Below, in pieces: positions 7,989 through 16,949 of a DNA stretch of 64,000 nt. The first letter of the stretch is position 1. Each line of letters opens with the position of its first letter. The position numbers were made by a program, and so were the translations under genes. Source of the DNA: Streptomyces acidiscabies (GTDB lineage: Bacteria; Actinomycetota; Actinomycetes; Streptomycetales; Streptomycetaceae); contig NZ_JAGJBY010000001.1 of the NCBI RefSeq assembly GCF_020010905.1, positions 5,228,001-5,292,000 of the forward strand. Reading direction: 5' to 3'. Below the pieces are notes generated by a model, which saw only the letters and a list, made by a program, of their open reading frames with translations, ran no database searches and was not told where the DNA came from.

Positions 7989-9506
7989 GTGATGTATCTG
8001 TCGAGACGATCGCTGCTGGTGGCCTCGGCCGCAGGACTTGTGCTGCGGCCCGGTCCTGCGGTGGCCGCCGCGTGCGCGGGGAGCTACCGCGCCGCGTACC
8101 ACTTCACCGTCCCCGACCAGTGGATGAACGACCCCCAACGGCCCCTGTGGATCGACGGCGAGTACCACTACTACTACCTCTACAACCCCGACTACTCGAC
8201 CGGCGGCACCACCGCCGGGACCGCCTGGCGCCTCGCCACCAGCACCGACCTCGTCACCTTCACCGACCGGGGCATCGCCGTACCGAAGGACACGACGCCG
8301 AACGGCGACGTCTGGTCCGGCTCGGCGGTCGTCGACACGCAGAACACGGCGGGGTTCGGCGCGGGCGCGGTGATCGTCCTCGCCACGATGGCGCCCGACG
8401 ACGTCACGCAGGCGCAGTACCTGTACTACTCCACCGACGGGGGCCGGCATTTCATCAACTACGGGACCGCGCCCGTCCTTTCGAACCCCGGCGTACGGGA
8501 CTTCCGCGATCCCAAGGTGATCCGTGACGAGGAGCGCGGGCGGTGGGTGATGCTGCTCGCCGAGAACGACAAGGTGGGGTTCTACCACTCGGCCGACCTC
8601 AAGTCGTGGGCGTACGTCGGCGGGTTCATCAAGGGCGGCATCGGGGTGCTGGAGTGCCCCGACCTGTTCCGGATCAGGGCGGACGACGGGACCTGGAAGT
8701 GGGTCCTCGGCGTCAGCGCCAACGGCAAGGGGGCCGGGCTGCCCAGCACGTACGCGTACTGGACGGGGTCCTTCGACGGCACGACGTTCACCGCCGACGC
8801 GCCCGATCCGCAGTGGCTGGACCACGGCTGGGACTGGTACGCGGCGGTCACCTTCGAGAAGCGGGACGCGGCCGGGGTGCTCGATCCGGCGGTCCGGCAC
8901 GCGATCGGGTGGCTGAACCACTGGGACTACGCCAACACGACGCCCACGATCGAGTGCGACGGGTTCAACGGGACCGACTCCATCGTCCGCGAGGTGCGGC
9001 TGCGGCGGGACGGGTCGGGGTCGTACTACCTGGCGTCCCAGCCCGTGGCGGCGCTTGACCGGTACGTGTCCCGTGAGGTCGACCTCGGCGATCTCGCCGT
9101 CGACGGTTCGCGGCTGCTCCCCTACACCGGTACGGCGTACGAACTGACCTGCACGGTCACCGGGGACCAACTCACCGGCGCCGGGATCCAGTTGAGGCGC
9201 TCCCCGGACGGCGGGCGGCACATCGACGCGGGCGTCTACGGCACCTACGCCTTCGTCAACCGGGGCTACACCGTCAGCCCCTCCGACCGCTGGCAGGAGA
9301 GCCGTACGCCGTACGACCTGTCCACCGGCACGGCCTCGCTGCGCATCCTCGTCGACCGGACGTCCGTCGAGATGTTCATCGGCGACGGGCGGTACACGCA
9401 CACGACCGAGGTGTTCCCCGACCCGTCCGACACGGGGCTCGCGCTGTTCACGATCGGCGGCCCCGCCGTGTTCCGGGACACCGTGATCCGGGAGTTCCGG
9501 GCGTGA
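7989..9506 (+). CDS. Secreted GH32 levanase/fructanase
   Basis: 505 residues from GTG at 7989 (ATG at 7992 is the alternative) behind a strong GGGAGGGAG ribosome site. The start 'SRRSLLVASAAGLVLRPGPAVAA' is a Tat-type signal peptide. The catalytic motif is WMNDPQRP at about residue 45 (usual family form WMNDPNG; the nucleophile Asp is kept), with FRDP near 172 and ECPDLF near 222. A C-terminal beta-sandwich follows. It should release fructose or fructo-oligosaccharides from extracellular fructan, which the divergent ABC system would import and the cytoplasmic GH32 finish. Confidence 0.9.
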   Translation: MMYLSRRSLLVASAAGLVLRPGPAVAAACAGSYRAAYHFTVPDQWMNDPQRPLWIDGEYHYYYLYNPDYSTGGTTAGTAWRLATSTDLVTFTDRGIAVPKDTTPNGDVWSGSAVVDTQNTAGFGAGAVIVLATMAPDDVTQAQYLYYSTDGGRHFINYGTAPVLSNPGVRDFRDPKVIRDEERGRWVMLLAENDKVGFYHSADLKSWAYVGGFIKGGIGVLECPDLFRIRADDGTWKWVLGVSANGKGAGLPSTYAYWTGSFDGTTFTADAPDPQWLDHGWDWYAAVTFEKRDAAGVLDPAVRHAIGWLNHWDYANTTPTIECDGFNGTDSIVREVRLRRDGSGSYYLASQPVAALDRYVSREVDLGDLAVDGSRLLPYTGTAYELTCTVTGDQLTGAGIQLRRSPDGGRHIDAGVYGTYAFVNRGYTVSPSDRWQESRTPYDLSTGTASLRILVDRTSVEMFIGDGRYTHTTEVFPDPSDTGLALFTIGGPAVFRDTVIREFRA

Positions 9507-9531
9507 GCGCTCGGTGGTGTTCAATCACCGT

Positions 9532-10293
9532 ATGAGCAACGCAGACCGGCACACACTGATCGTGAAGGCCGTCAGGGAGTCGGGAAGTGCCACGGTCCAG
9601 GTGCTCGCCGAGCTGACCGGCGCCTCGGAGATGACGATCCGCCGCGACCTCGACGTCCTCGCCGCACAGGGGGTCCTGGAGCGGGTCCGAGGTGGTGCGC
9701 GCACGCTGCTGCTGCGCGGTGAGGAACCGCCGTTCGTACTGCGGTCGCACGAGGCGGTCGACGCGAAGCAGCGGATCGCGGCGGAGGTGTCGTCGCTGAT
9801 CGCGGACGGCGAGACCGTCCTCCTGGACAGCGGCACGACCTGCGTGGAGGTCGCGCGGCTCCTGCGCGGCCGTCCGGTCACGGTCATGCCGCTGTCGCTC
9901 CAGGCGATCCACTTGCTCAGCGACCCCCCGACCCGTACGGCCCTCCTCGTCCCCGGCGGCCGTCCCCGCGCCGGGGAAGGCGCTCTCATCGGTCCCCTCA
10001 CCCTCGCCTCGCTGTCCGCGCTGCGCTTCGACACGGCGGTCGTCGGCTGCTGCGGCCTCAGCGCGGCCGAAGGGCTGACCGCGTACGACCTCGACGAGGC
10101 CGCCGTGAAGAAGGCGAGCGTCTCCTCCGCACGCCGGGTGATCGCCGCCGCCGACGCGAGCAAGCTCGGCCACACGGCGCACGCGTACGTCGGTCCCTCC
10201 GCGCTCCTGCACACCCTGGTCACGGACGCCGCCGCACCCGCCGCCGAGGTGGAGGCGCTCGAAGCGGGAGGGACGGTCGTCAGGACGGTGTGA
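9532..10293 (+). CDS. DeoR-family transcriptional regulator
   Basis: 253 residues from ATG at 9532; a GTG at 9514 would add six unlikely residues. The N-terminal helix-turn-helix 'LAELTGASEMTIRRDLDVLAAQGVLERVRGGA' region is a textbook DeoR motif (residues about 22-55). The sugar-phosphate sensor domain follows, with 'VLLDSGTTCVEVA' and 'VVGCCGLSAAEGLT'. It follows the levanase gene by 25 bases and may answer to fructose phosphate, though that is inference. It ends in a strong terminator shared with the converging MFS gene. Confidence 0.9.
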   Translation: MSNADRHTLIVKAVRESGSATVQVLAELTGASEMTIRRDLDVLAAQGVLERVRGGARTLLLRGEEPPFVLRSHEAVDAKQRIAAEVSSLIADGETVLLDSGTTCVEVARLLRGRPVTVMPLSLQAIHLLSDPPTRTALLVPGGRPRAGEGALIGPLTLASLSALRFDTAVVGCCGLSAAEGLTAYDLDEAAVKKASVSSARRVIAAADASKLGHTAHAYVGPSALLHTLVTDAAAPAAEVEALEAGGTVVRTV

Positions 10294-10294
10294 A

Positions 10295-10330
10295 CCTGTG
10301 CGGCACGGCGTCAGGACCGTGCCGCACAGG
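10295..10330. terminator. Bidirectional terminator between deoR-like and MFS genes
   Basis: Perfect 14-bp stem (CCTGTGCGGCACGG at 10295-10308 and its complement at 10317-10330) with an 8-base loop, lying exactly between two converging genes. No U-tract, as usual in Streptomyces. Confidence 0.8.
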
Positions 10331-10333
10331 CGG

Positions 10334-11521
10334 TCAGTGGCCGCTGGGTACGGCCTCGCGCGGCTGCTCGGCGCCGGTGCGCAGGATCCCCGAGGCCACG
10401 GCGGTGACCCCGCACAGCAGCGTCATCAGCAGGAACGCCTCGTTCAGCGGCATCGCGTGGGTCAGCCAGCCGATGACGCCGGGGCCGGCGAGCATCCCGA
10501 GGTAGCCGAGACCGGCGACGCGGGAGACGTTGGCGCCTGCGGCCGAGGGGTCGGCGTGGCCGGCCGCGCTGAAGAGCTGGGGGATGCAGCCGGACAGGCC
10601 GAGGCCGAAGAGAGCCCACCCCAGGAAGACCGTCCACACCCAGGGGGAGAGCGCTACGACGGTGATGCCGACGGCCGCCGTCGCCGAGCCGTGGCGCAGG
10701 ATCGCCACGGGACCGAACCTGGCGGTGAGGCGGTCGCCGAAGAGGCGGCCGATGGTCATCGCGGCGGCGAAGATGCCGTAGCCGAAGGCGGCTGTCGTCT
10801 CCGACGCGTCGAGAATGCTCTTGAGGTGGAGCGCGCTCCAGTCGTTGGCGGCACCTTCGCACAGCATGATCATGAGGGCGAGGGCGGCCAACGCCCAGAT
10901 CCGGGTGGGTGCGGAGCGCTTCGCGGCGGGTGCGGGTGTGTCGTCGGTTCCTGTTTCTGCCGGGCTCGCGGGGAGGAGCGCGCGCGCCGACACCAGAGCC
11001 GTGGCCACCCCCAGCGCCGCGACCACGCCGAGCGTCGCGGCCGTCGACAGTCCCACGCCGACCGCGCCGACCCTGATGAGCGCGGCGAGGACCCCGCCGA
11101 CGGAGAACGTCGCGTGGAAGGCGGACATGACGGGCCGGCCGTACGCCTTCTCCACGTGTACGGCGTGCGCGTTCATGCTGACGTCCAGGCAGCCGTTGCA
11201 GAAGCCGAACACGACCAGAGCGACGGCGAGCGACCACGGCTCCGCCGCCAGGCCCGGCAGGATCAGCGTCGCGCTGCACAGGACACCGGCCGCCGGGACC
11301 ACGGTCCGTGTCCCGAGCCGGTCGGTCAGTCGACCCGACACCTGCATACCGGCGAAGGCTCCGCAGCCGAGCAGCACGAGGAACCCGCCGAGCGTCGCGT
11401 GGCTGATGCCGACACGCTCCTCGACGGCGGGGATCAGGACCACCCACATGCCGATCAGGGTGCCGTTGAGGACGAAGTAGACGAAGGTCGCCGCGCGAGC
11501 GGCACGGAGCGAACGATCCAT
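10334..11521 (-). CDS. MFS transporter (YbjJ-like)
   Basis: 395 residues from ATG at 11521 (MDRSLRAARAATF...). An ATG at 11542 would put the start inside a palindrome, so I prefer 11521. About 12 hydrophobic segments are visible. The loop motif 'GRLTDRLGTRTVV' matches the MFS motif A and 'FCNGCLDVSMNAHAVHVEKAYGRPVMSAFHA' spans the signature of the YbjJ/FucP-like branch. It should be an exporter or sugar/antibiotic carrier; substrate unknown. Two inverted repeats upstream suggest control by a dimeric repressor. Confidence 0.85.
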   Translation of the reverse strand: MDRSLRAARAATFVYFVLNGTLIGMWVVLIPAVEERVGISHATLGGFLVLLGCGAFAGMQVSGRLTDRLGTRTVVPAAGVLCSATLILPGLAAEPWSLAVALVVFGFCNGCLDVSMNAHAVHVEKAYGRPVMSAFHATFSVGGVLAALIRVGAVGVGLSTAATLGVVAALGVATALVSARALLPASPAETGTDDTPAPAAKRSAPTRIWALAALALMIMLCEGAANDWSALHLKSILDASETTAAFGYGIFAAAMTIGRLFGDRLTARFGPVAILRHGSATAAVGITVVALSPWVWTVFLGWALFGLGLSGCIPQLFSAAGHADPSAAGANVSRVAGLGYLGMLAGPGVIGWLTHAMPLNEAFLLMTLLCGVTAVASGILRTGAEQPREAVPSGH

Positions 11522-11537
11522 ACCGACCACCATAACG

Positions 11538-11552
11538 AACATGAATCATGTT
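11538..11552. promoter_or_regulatory. Palindrome upstream of the MFS gene
   Basis: AACATGAATCATGTT, symmetric except for its central base pair, 17 bases upstream of the preferred MFS start. Operator-like; regulator unknown. Confidence 0.45.
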
Positions 11553-11566
11553 TATAAGTGCGAGTT

Positions 11567-11587
11567 TCGAACATTATATCTGTTCGA
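11567..11587. promoter_or_regulatory. Second inverted repeat upstream of the MFS gene
   Basis: TCGAAC at 11567-11572 and GTTCGA at 11582-11587, separated by the AT-rich spacer ATTATATCT, an unusual composition for this genome. It may be the promoter core with a flanking operator. The rest of 11588-11770 holds nothing I recognise. Confidence 0.4.
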
Positions 11588-11770
11588 TTGTTTCGGCGTG
11601 ACCTACGCGGCGCGCTGCGGGCGGGTGCCGCCGCCCTCTGAGGCGGCCGGAACCACCGGAACTTCGCTGAGCTTCGTCCACCGCCGTGGCCGAGCCGGTC
11701 CGGCGTACCCGTCTGCCGGAGACCCGAGAGGGGCATCACGTGATCGCTTCTTCCCTGCCCGCGACGTGCG

Positions 11771-11857
11771 GTGACCGCCTGGGCACTGGCCGCCCGCAGC
11801 GGCGACCCCGGCGCGGCCGAGTACTTCGTCCGCGCCTTCGAGAGCCTGCACCGCTTC
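11771..11857 (+). pseudogene. N-terminal fragment of an ECF sigma factor
   Basis: GTG at 11771 starts 'VTAWALAARSGDPGAAEYFV', which closely resembles the N-terminus of Streptomyces ECF sigma factors (region 2 start). Similarity ends after 'RAFESLHRF' near 11857, and no regions 2-4 follow. I read it as a relic left when the ABC operon was placed next to it. Confidence 0.45.
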
Positions 11858-12030
11858 CAGAGCCGCGCCTCCGCCCGTACCCGGCTGCTGTCCATGTCTC
11901 CCGCGCCCGTTCGGCCTTGCTGGTCGACAGCAAATCACCTTGCGTGCACGGAAGTTGACACATGTTCGCGGGAACTGACCGGCCCTGGCGCCCGACTACT
12001 GCACCGGAACGCATCGAGCAAGGAGCCCCC

Positions 12031-13041
12031 ATGTCGATCAAACGGCCGGTCGCCGCCGTGCTGTGCCTGCTCGCGGCAGCGTGTGGCGCGTCGCCCGCCG
12101 AGGAGCGGGCGGGCGGTACGGCGGAAGCCGGCTACCCGGTGACCCTGACCAACTGCGGGCAGGAGGTGACGTTCACGAAGTCCCCGCGCCGGGTCGTCGT
12201 CATGAACGGTGCCTCCGTCGCCGAGGTCTCCACCCTCCTCGCCCTCGGGCTGAAGGACCGGATCGTCGCCAATCAGCAGAGCTACGGCGCCTCCGAAGTC
12301 CCGGGCCGGGCCGCCGAGATCAAGGCGCTGCCCACCGGGAACGTGAAGCCGAACGACGCCTACGACATCCCCCGCGAGCCGATGCTCGCGCTGCGCCCCG
12401 ACCTCGTCCTGTCCGTCACCTCGTACGGCTTCGAGGAGAAGAACGGGTTCGCCACGCGCGACCAGTTGAGGACGGTCGGCGCCAACAGCTATGTCTCCCC
12501 GGCGGGTTGCGACCAGGACCCGTCGAAGATGACCGTCGCCGACAGCTATCGGCTCCTGCGCGACATGGGGAAGGTCTTCGGAGTCTCCGGCAAGGCCGAG
12601 CAGTTGATCACCGCCTCGAAGGCGCACATCGCGTCCGTGACGGCGAAGACCAAGGCCGCGAAGAAGCCGAACGTCATGGTCCTCTTCTCCAACATGTCCA
12701 TGGGCACCAACGACTTCAGCTCGGTCGTCTCCCGGGGCATCTTCAACGACATCCTCGCCAAGGCCGGCGCCACCAACGCCTTCGCGAACGCCGCCACGAC
12801 CACCTTCGCCGACCTCAGCAAGGAGAAGGCCGCCGCGACCAGCGTGGACGCGCTCGTCGTCATCGCCTACAACGACCCGAACCCGGCGGCCTACGCCGAG
12901 AAACTGCTCAAGGAGTTCCCCCAGTGGCCGGCCGCGCGCAGCAGGACGTACGTGACACTGTCCGACTCGATGTACCTCGGCCCGAGCAACGACCTGGCCG
13001 TGGAGAAGATCGCCAGGGCGCTGCACCCGGAGGCGTTCTGA
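12031..13041 (+). CDS. Lipoprotein substrate-binding protein (FecB-like; possibly F420-0 transporter)
   Basis: 336 residues from ATG at 12031 behind AAGGAG. The lipobox LLAAAC gives a lipoprotein anchored at Cys about 19. The fold is the cobalamin/siderophore type: 'SPRRVVVMNGASVAEVSTLLALGL' then 'LALRPDLVLSV'. The 'TLTNCGQEVTF' start and gene order resemble Streptomyces ABC systems annotated as putative F420-0 transporters. Iron-siderophore uptake is the other option. It begins a three-gene operon with a FecCD permease and an ATPase. Confidence 0.87.
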   Translation: MSIKRPVAAVLCLLAAACGASPAEERAGGTAEAGYPVTLTNCGQEVTFTKSPRRVVVMNGASVAEVSTLLALGLKDRIVANQQSYGASEVPGRAAEIKALPTGNVKPNDAYDIPREPMLALRPDLVLSVTSYGFEEKNGFATRDQLRTVGANSYVSPAGCDQDPSKMTVADSYRLLRDMGKVFGVSGKAEQLITASKAHIASVTAKTKAAKKPNVMVLFSNMSMGTNDFSSVVSRGIFNDILAKAGATNAFANAATTTFADLSKEKAAATSVDALVVIAYNDPNPAAYAEKLLKEFPQWPAARSRTYVTLSDSMYLGPSNDLAVEKIARALHPEAF

Positions 13042-14063
13042 CACGTCACCGGGCCGCGCTGGCGTGCACGCTCCTGACATTCGCGCTGGCTGCCTCGATG
13101 ATCCTCGGCATCAGCATCGGCGCCGTCACCGTCCCCGTCGGCGACGTCTGGACGATCGTCCTCCACCACGTCACCGGCGCCGGCACCCCGCCGTCCGACC
13201 CGGCCCTCGACCAGATCGTCTGGACCTTCCGTACCCCGCGCGTCCTGCTCGCCGCCCTCGTCGGTGCCGGGCTCGCCGTCTGCGGCGCGGTCCTCCAGAC
13301 CGTCGTCTCCAACCCGCTCGCCGATCCCATCGTCCTCGGCTTCTCCTACGGCGCCACGCTCGGTGCGGTGCTCGTCATCACCCTCGGCGGGGGTGCCGCG
13401 CTCGCCGGGCTCGGGGTGTCGGGGGCGGCGTTCCTCGGGGCGGTCGCCGCCGGGGCGGTGGTCTTCGCGCTCGGCCGGCGACAAGGGCGCCTCGCCCCGA
13501 CCCGGCTGGTCCTCGCCGGGGTCGCCGTCGGGTACGTCCTGCTGTCCGCGACCAGCTTCGTCCAGCTCCAGGCGTCGCCGACCGAGCTGCGGACGGTGAT
13601 GTTCTGGATGCTGGGCAGCGTCGCGGGCGCGGAGTGGGACCAGGTGCCCACGGTCGCGGTCGTCGTCCTGGCCACGACGGTCCTGCTGGCGCTGTTCGGC
13701 CGCCGCCTGAACGTCCTCCTCGCCGGTGACGAGTCCGCCACGGCGCTCGGCGTCGACGTCAACCGGCTGCGGGCCATCCTCCTGGTCCTGTGCGCGCTCC
13801 TCACCGGGACCGTCATCGCCGTCGCCGGCAGCATCGGCTTCGTCGGCCTGATGATCCCGCACCTGGTCCGGCTCACGCTCGGCGCGGACCACCGCAGGCT
13901 GCTGCCGCTGACGGCGCTGCTGGGCGCGGTGTACCTGGTCCTGGTGGACCTGCTGTCCCGCACGCTGAGCCGGCCGAACGAACTGCCGCTGGGGATTCTG
14001 ACCGCGCTGCTGGGAGCGCCGTTCTTCCTGTGGCTGCTGCGGCGGAACAAGGGGCTGGACTGA
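13038..14063 (+). CDS. FecCD-family ABC permease
   Basis: 341 residues if started at CTG 13038, which overlaps the preceding stop (CTGA) and has GGAGG at 13029-13033; no ATG, GTG or TTG lies before the first helix, and ATG 13098 would cut into it. About nine to ten hydrophobic helices follow. Family signatures include 'TFRTPRVLLAALVGAGLAV', 'NPLADPIVLG' and 'GSIGFVGLMIPHLVRL'. It forms the channel of the importer with the lipoprotein and the ATPase. The unusual start codon is an inference. Confidence 0.87.
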   Translation: MTRHRAALACTLLTFALAASMILGISIGAVTVPVGDVWTIVLHHVTGAGTPPSDPALDQIVWTFRTPRVLLAALVGAGLAVCGAVLQTVVSNPLADPIVLGFSYGATLGAVLVITLGGGAALAGLGVSGAAFLGAVAAGAVVFALGRRQGRLAPTRLVLAGVAVGYVLLSATSFVQLQASPTELRTVMFWMLGSVAGAEWDQVPTVAVVVLATTVLLALFGRRLNVLLAGDESATALGVDVNRLRAILLVLCALLTGTVIAVAGSIGFVGLMIPHLVRLTLGADHRRLLPLTALLGAVYLVLVDLLSRTLSRPNELPLGILTALLGAPFFLWLLRRNKGLD

Positions 14064-14866
14064 TGGAACCGGGAGCTGGACCGATGAAACTCACCGTCGA
14101 AGGACTCCACGTCACCCTCGACCGCACCCCCATCCTCCACGGCGTCACCCTGGAGGCCCACAAGGGCGACATCGTCGGCCTGATCGGCCCCAACGGCAGT
14201 GGAAAATCAACCCTGTTGCGGACCGTCTACCGCTCCCTGCGCCCCGCCGGGGGAGTGGTGAGGGTCGGCGAGGACGACGTCTGGTCCCTGACGCCCCGAG
14301 CCGCAGCTCGCCGTACCGCCGCCGTCCTCCAGGACACCGCGGGCAACACGACCGGCCTGACGGTCAAGGAGATCGTCGCCCTCGGCCGCAGCCCCCACCA
14401 CGGCCTGCTGACCCGCGACGGCGCCGAGGACCGACGAGCCGTGGACGACGCGATCGACCGCTGCGGCGTACGCCCGTACGCGGACCGCCCCTACCCCTCC
14501 CTGTCCGGCGGTGAACGCCAACGAACCCTCCTGGCAAGGGCGTTGACCCAGAACCCGGACCTCCTGGTCCTGGACGAACTCACCAACCACCTCGACATCC
14601 GCGCCCGGTTCGAACTCCTCGACCTCATCCGCACCACCGGCATCACCACCCTCGCGGTCCTCCACGACCTCGACCTGGCGGCCCGCCTCTGCGACCACGT
14701 GGTGGTCCTGAACGCGGGAGTCGTCGTCGCGGCGGGCCCGGTCCTGGAGGTCCTCACCCCGGAGATCCTCGCGGACGTCTTCGGCGTCCACGCGACGACG
14801 GAACGGCACGCGGACGGCGTCGTGCGGATCACGTACGCGGCGCAGCCGCTGGCGCGGGGGGCGTGA
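14063..14866 (+). CDS. ABC transporter ATP-binding protein (FecE-like)
   Basis: 267 residues from ATG at 14063 (overlapping the permease stop, TGATG); ATG at 14084 with GGGAG upstream is an alternative and gives the more usual 'MKLTVEGLHV' start. Walker A GPNGSGKST, signature LSGGERQR and Walker B 'LLVLDELTNHLD' are present; the usual DEPTNHLD has Leu in place of Pro. The pattern 'TVYRSLRPAGGVV' and 'ARRTAAVLQD' resembles ATPases annotated for F420-0 uptake. It energises the FecCD permease. Confidence 0.9.
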   Translation: MEPGAGPMKLTVEGLHVTLDRTPILHGVTLEAHKGDIVGLIGPNGSGKSTLLRTVYRSLRPAGGVVRVGEDDVWSLTPRAAARRTAAVLQDTAGNTTGLTVKEIVALGRSPHHGLLTRDGAEDRRAVDDAIDRCGVRPYADRPYPSLSGGERQRTLLARALTQNPDLLVLDELTNHLDIRARFELLDLIRTTGITTLAVLHDLDLAARLCDHVVVLNAGVVVAAGPVLEVLTPEILADVFGVHATTERHADGVVRITYAAQPLARGA

Positions 14867-14931
14867 TCCCCTTCAATCACGCGGCTGACATGATGAATTG
14901 ACGCGATACGTGGCGAGTTCGGAGGTGCGGA

Positions 14932-16137
14932 ATGCACGGTGGGCGGGTTGCGGTCGTGGGCGGGAGCATCGCGGGGTGCGCGGCGGCGCTCGCTCTGGAG
15001 CGGGCGGGGGCCGGGGAGATCACGGTGTACGAGCGGGCCTCGGGCCGGATGGCCGAGCGCGGGGTCGGGATCGCCGTCCACAGCGACCGGTACGCGGAAC
15101 TGGAGTCCGCCGGGTACATCGGCGCCTCCGTCCCGTCGGGGTGGCTCGTTCACAACCGGTTCTACGTCCGCGACGGCGCGGCGGACCCGCGCGGCCGTGA
15201 GGTCGCCGTCATGCCCTTCTCCTTCCGCACCTACAACTGGGGTTCCCTCTGGCAGGACTTGAGGCGCCGGGTGCCCGAGCGGGCGGACGTCCGCACCGGT
15301 GCGGCGGTCGAGGCGGTCGAGCTGACACCGGAGGGCGCCGTGGTGCACGCGGGCGGGCGCAGCGAGCGCTACGACGCGGTCGTCGGCGCGGACGGCTACC
15401 GCTCGGCGGTGCGCGCGGCTCTGTACGCCGACGTCCGTCCCGAGTACGCCGGTTACCTGGCCTGGCGCGGCGCCTACCCGGAGAGCCGGCTGCGCGATCC
15501 GGAACTCCTGCCCGACGGTGACGGGGCGTACGTCCTCTTCGACGGCGGTCACCTCGTCGTGTACCGCATCCCGGACGGGGCCGGTGGGCACCGCGTCAAC
15601 TGGGTCCTCTACTCGACCACGCCGCCCGGCCTCGACCAGGGCATGCGGACGCCCACGAGCGTCCCGCCGGGCACGGCGGGCGACGGACTGAGCGCCCATC
15701 TCGCCCACGTCTGCGCCGAGTTGCTGCCGCCCTACTGGGCCGACCTGGTCCAGGAGACCGCGCCCGAGGAGTTGCTCCTCCAGCCCATCTACGACTTCAC
15801 GGCACCCCACTACGCGGTGAACGGCGCCCTGCTCGTCGGCGACGCGGCCACGGTCGCCCGTCCTCACACGGGCGCGGGCGCCGTCAAGGCACTCCAGGAC
15901 GTCACCCTCCTGGAGACGTCCCTGACCTCGGCGGACACCTGGGCCGAGGGACTCGCCGCGTACGACGCGGGCCGCGCTCCTGTCGGCCGGGGCATGGTCG
16001 ATCTGGGGCGGCGGCTCGGGCGGGCGCTGGTCACGGAGACGCCGAACTGGCGGACGTTCGATCAGGCGGCGCTGGAGAGTTGGTGGAAGGAGGCGACCGG
16101 GGCGGGTGGGTTCGGGGGGCGGCGGTTGGCGCGGTAG
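14932..16137 (+). CDS. FAD-dependent monooxygenase (2,6-dihydroxypyridine hydroxylase-like)
   Basis: 401 residues from ATG at 14932 behind GGAGG. The dinucleotide fold VVGGSIAGCAAALALERAG opens the protein, the middle motif 'DAVVGADGYRSAVRAAL' (DG motif) and the FAD-binding 'LLVGDAATVARPHTGAGAVKA' follow. These match group A flavin monooxygenases, and the central 'EYAGYLAWRGAYPE' resembles dihydroxypyridine monooxygenases. It should hydroxylate an aromatic or heteroaromatic substrate using NAD(P)H. It stands alone between the ABC operon and a flavoprotein gene. Confidence 0.85.
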   Translation: MHGGRVAVVGGSIAGCAAALALERAGAGEITVYERASGRMAERGVGIAVHSDRYAELESAGYIGASVPSGWLVHNRFYVRDGAADPRGREVAVMPFSFRTYNWGSLWQDLRRRVPERADVRTGAAVEAVELTPEGAVVHAGGRSERYDAVVGADGYRSAVRAALYADVRPEYAGYLAWRGAYPESRLRDPELLPDGDGAYVLFDGGHLVVYRIPDGAGGHRVNWVLYSTTPPGLDQGMRTPTSVPPGTAGDGLSAHLAHVCAELLPPYWADLVQETAPEELLLQPIYDFTAPHYAVNGALLVGDAATVARPHTGAGAVKALQDVTLLETSLTSADTWAEGLAAYDAGRAPVGRGMVDLGRRLGRALVTETPNWRTFDQAALESWWKEATGAGGFGGRRLAR

Positions 16138-16262
16138 GCGGGGGTTCGTGGTCGGCGGCCGGAGCGGTTGGCGGGGGGTGGACTTCCCGCGTGAACCCCC
16201 TGCGCGAACGCCCCGCGTAAACCCCTCCGCGAAGATCGCCGGCACCGCCTAGGGTCGACGGC

Positions 16263-16922
16263 ATGACGACATCGCTCACCGGCACCGCCTTCGACTCCCT
16301 CAGCCTCGACGCCGTCCGCGACACCGAGGCGCTGCGCCTGGCCTACGAAGACCCCGGCGACGCGGCCAGGCGCAAGGAGATGACCGAACTCACCGAGCAG
16401 ACCCGGCGGTTGATCGGCTGCGCCGCGCTGGTGATGATCGCCAGCGCGGACGCCGAGGGCAACTGCGACGTCTCGCCGCGCGGCGGCCCCGCCGGGTTCG
16501 TCTCCGTCCTGGACGACCGGACCCTCGCGATACCGGACGCGACCGGCAACAAGCGCCTCGACACCCTGCACAACGTCATCGCCACCGGCCGCGCCGGGCT
16601 CCTGTTCATCATCCCCGGGCGCACCACGACCCTCCGGGTCAACGGCCGGGCCTGCGTCTCCACCCGCCCCGACCTGCTGTCCCAGCTCACCGCCGTGGGC
16701 AAACCGCCCGCCGGCGCCCTGGTCATCGGCATCGAGGCGGTCTACCCCCACTGCCCCAAGGCCCTCCTGCGCAGCTCGGCATGGAAGCCGGACGCCTGGC
16801 TCGCGGCGGACGCGCAGCCCACCTCGGCGGAGGTCACCCTGGCCCAACTGCGCAACCCGGACCTGACGATCGCGGACATCCAGCAGGCGGAGGCGGACTC
16901 CCTGAAGTACCGCTACGAGTGA
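16263..16922 (+). CDS. PPOX-class FMN flavoprotein (MSMEG_1061-like)
   Basis: 219 residues from ATG at 16263. The split-barrel fold of the pyridoxamine-phosphate oxidase superfamily is visible: 'ALVMIASADAEGNCDVSPRGG', 'LAIPDATGNKRLDTLHNV' and 'AGLLFIIPGRTTTLRVNGRA'. This pattern is that of the MSMEG_1061 family of FMN or F420-binding proteins. The reaction is not known. It converges with the MerR-fusion gene, with 27 bases between stops. Confidence 0.85.
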   Translation: MTTSLTGTAFDSLSLDAVRDTEALRLAYEDPGDAARRKEMTELTEQTRRLIGCAALVMIASADAEGNCDVSPRGGPAGFVSVLDDRTLAIPDATGNKRLDTLHNVIATGRAGLLFIIPGRTTTLRVNGRACVSTRPDLLSQLTAVGKPPAGALVIGIEAVYPHCPKALLRSSAWKPDAWLAADAQPTSAEVTLAQLRNPDLTIADIQQAEADSLKYRYE

Positions 16923-16949
16923 CACCGCGTCCAGGAACGGCACCTGCCC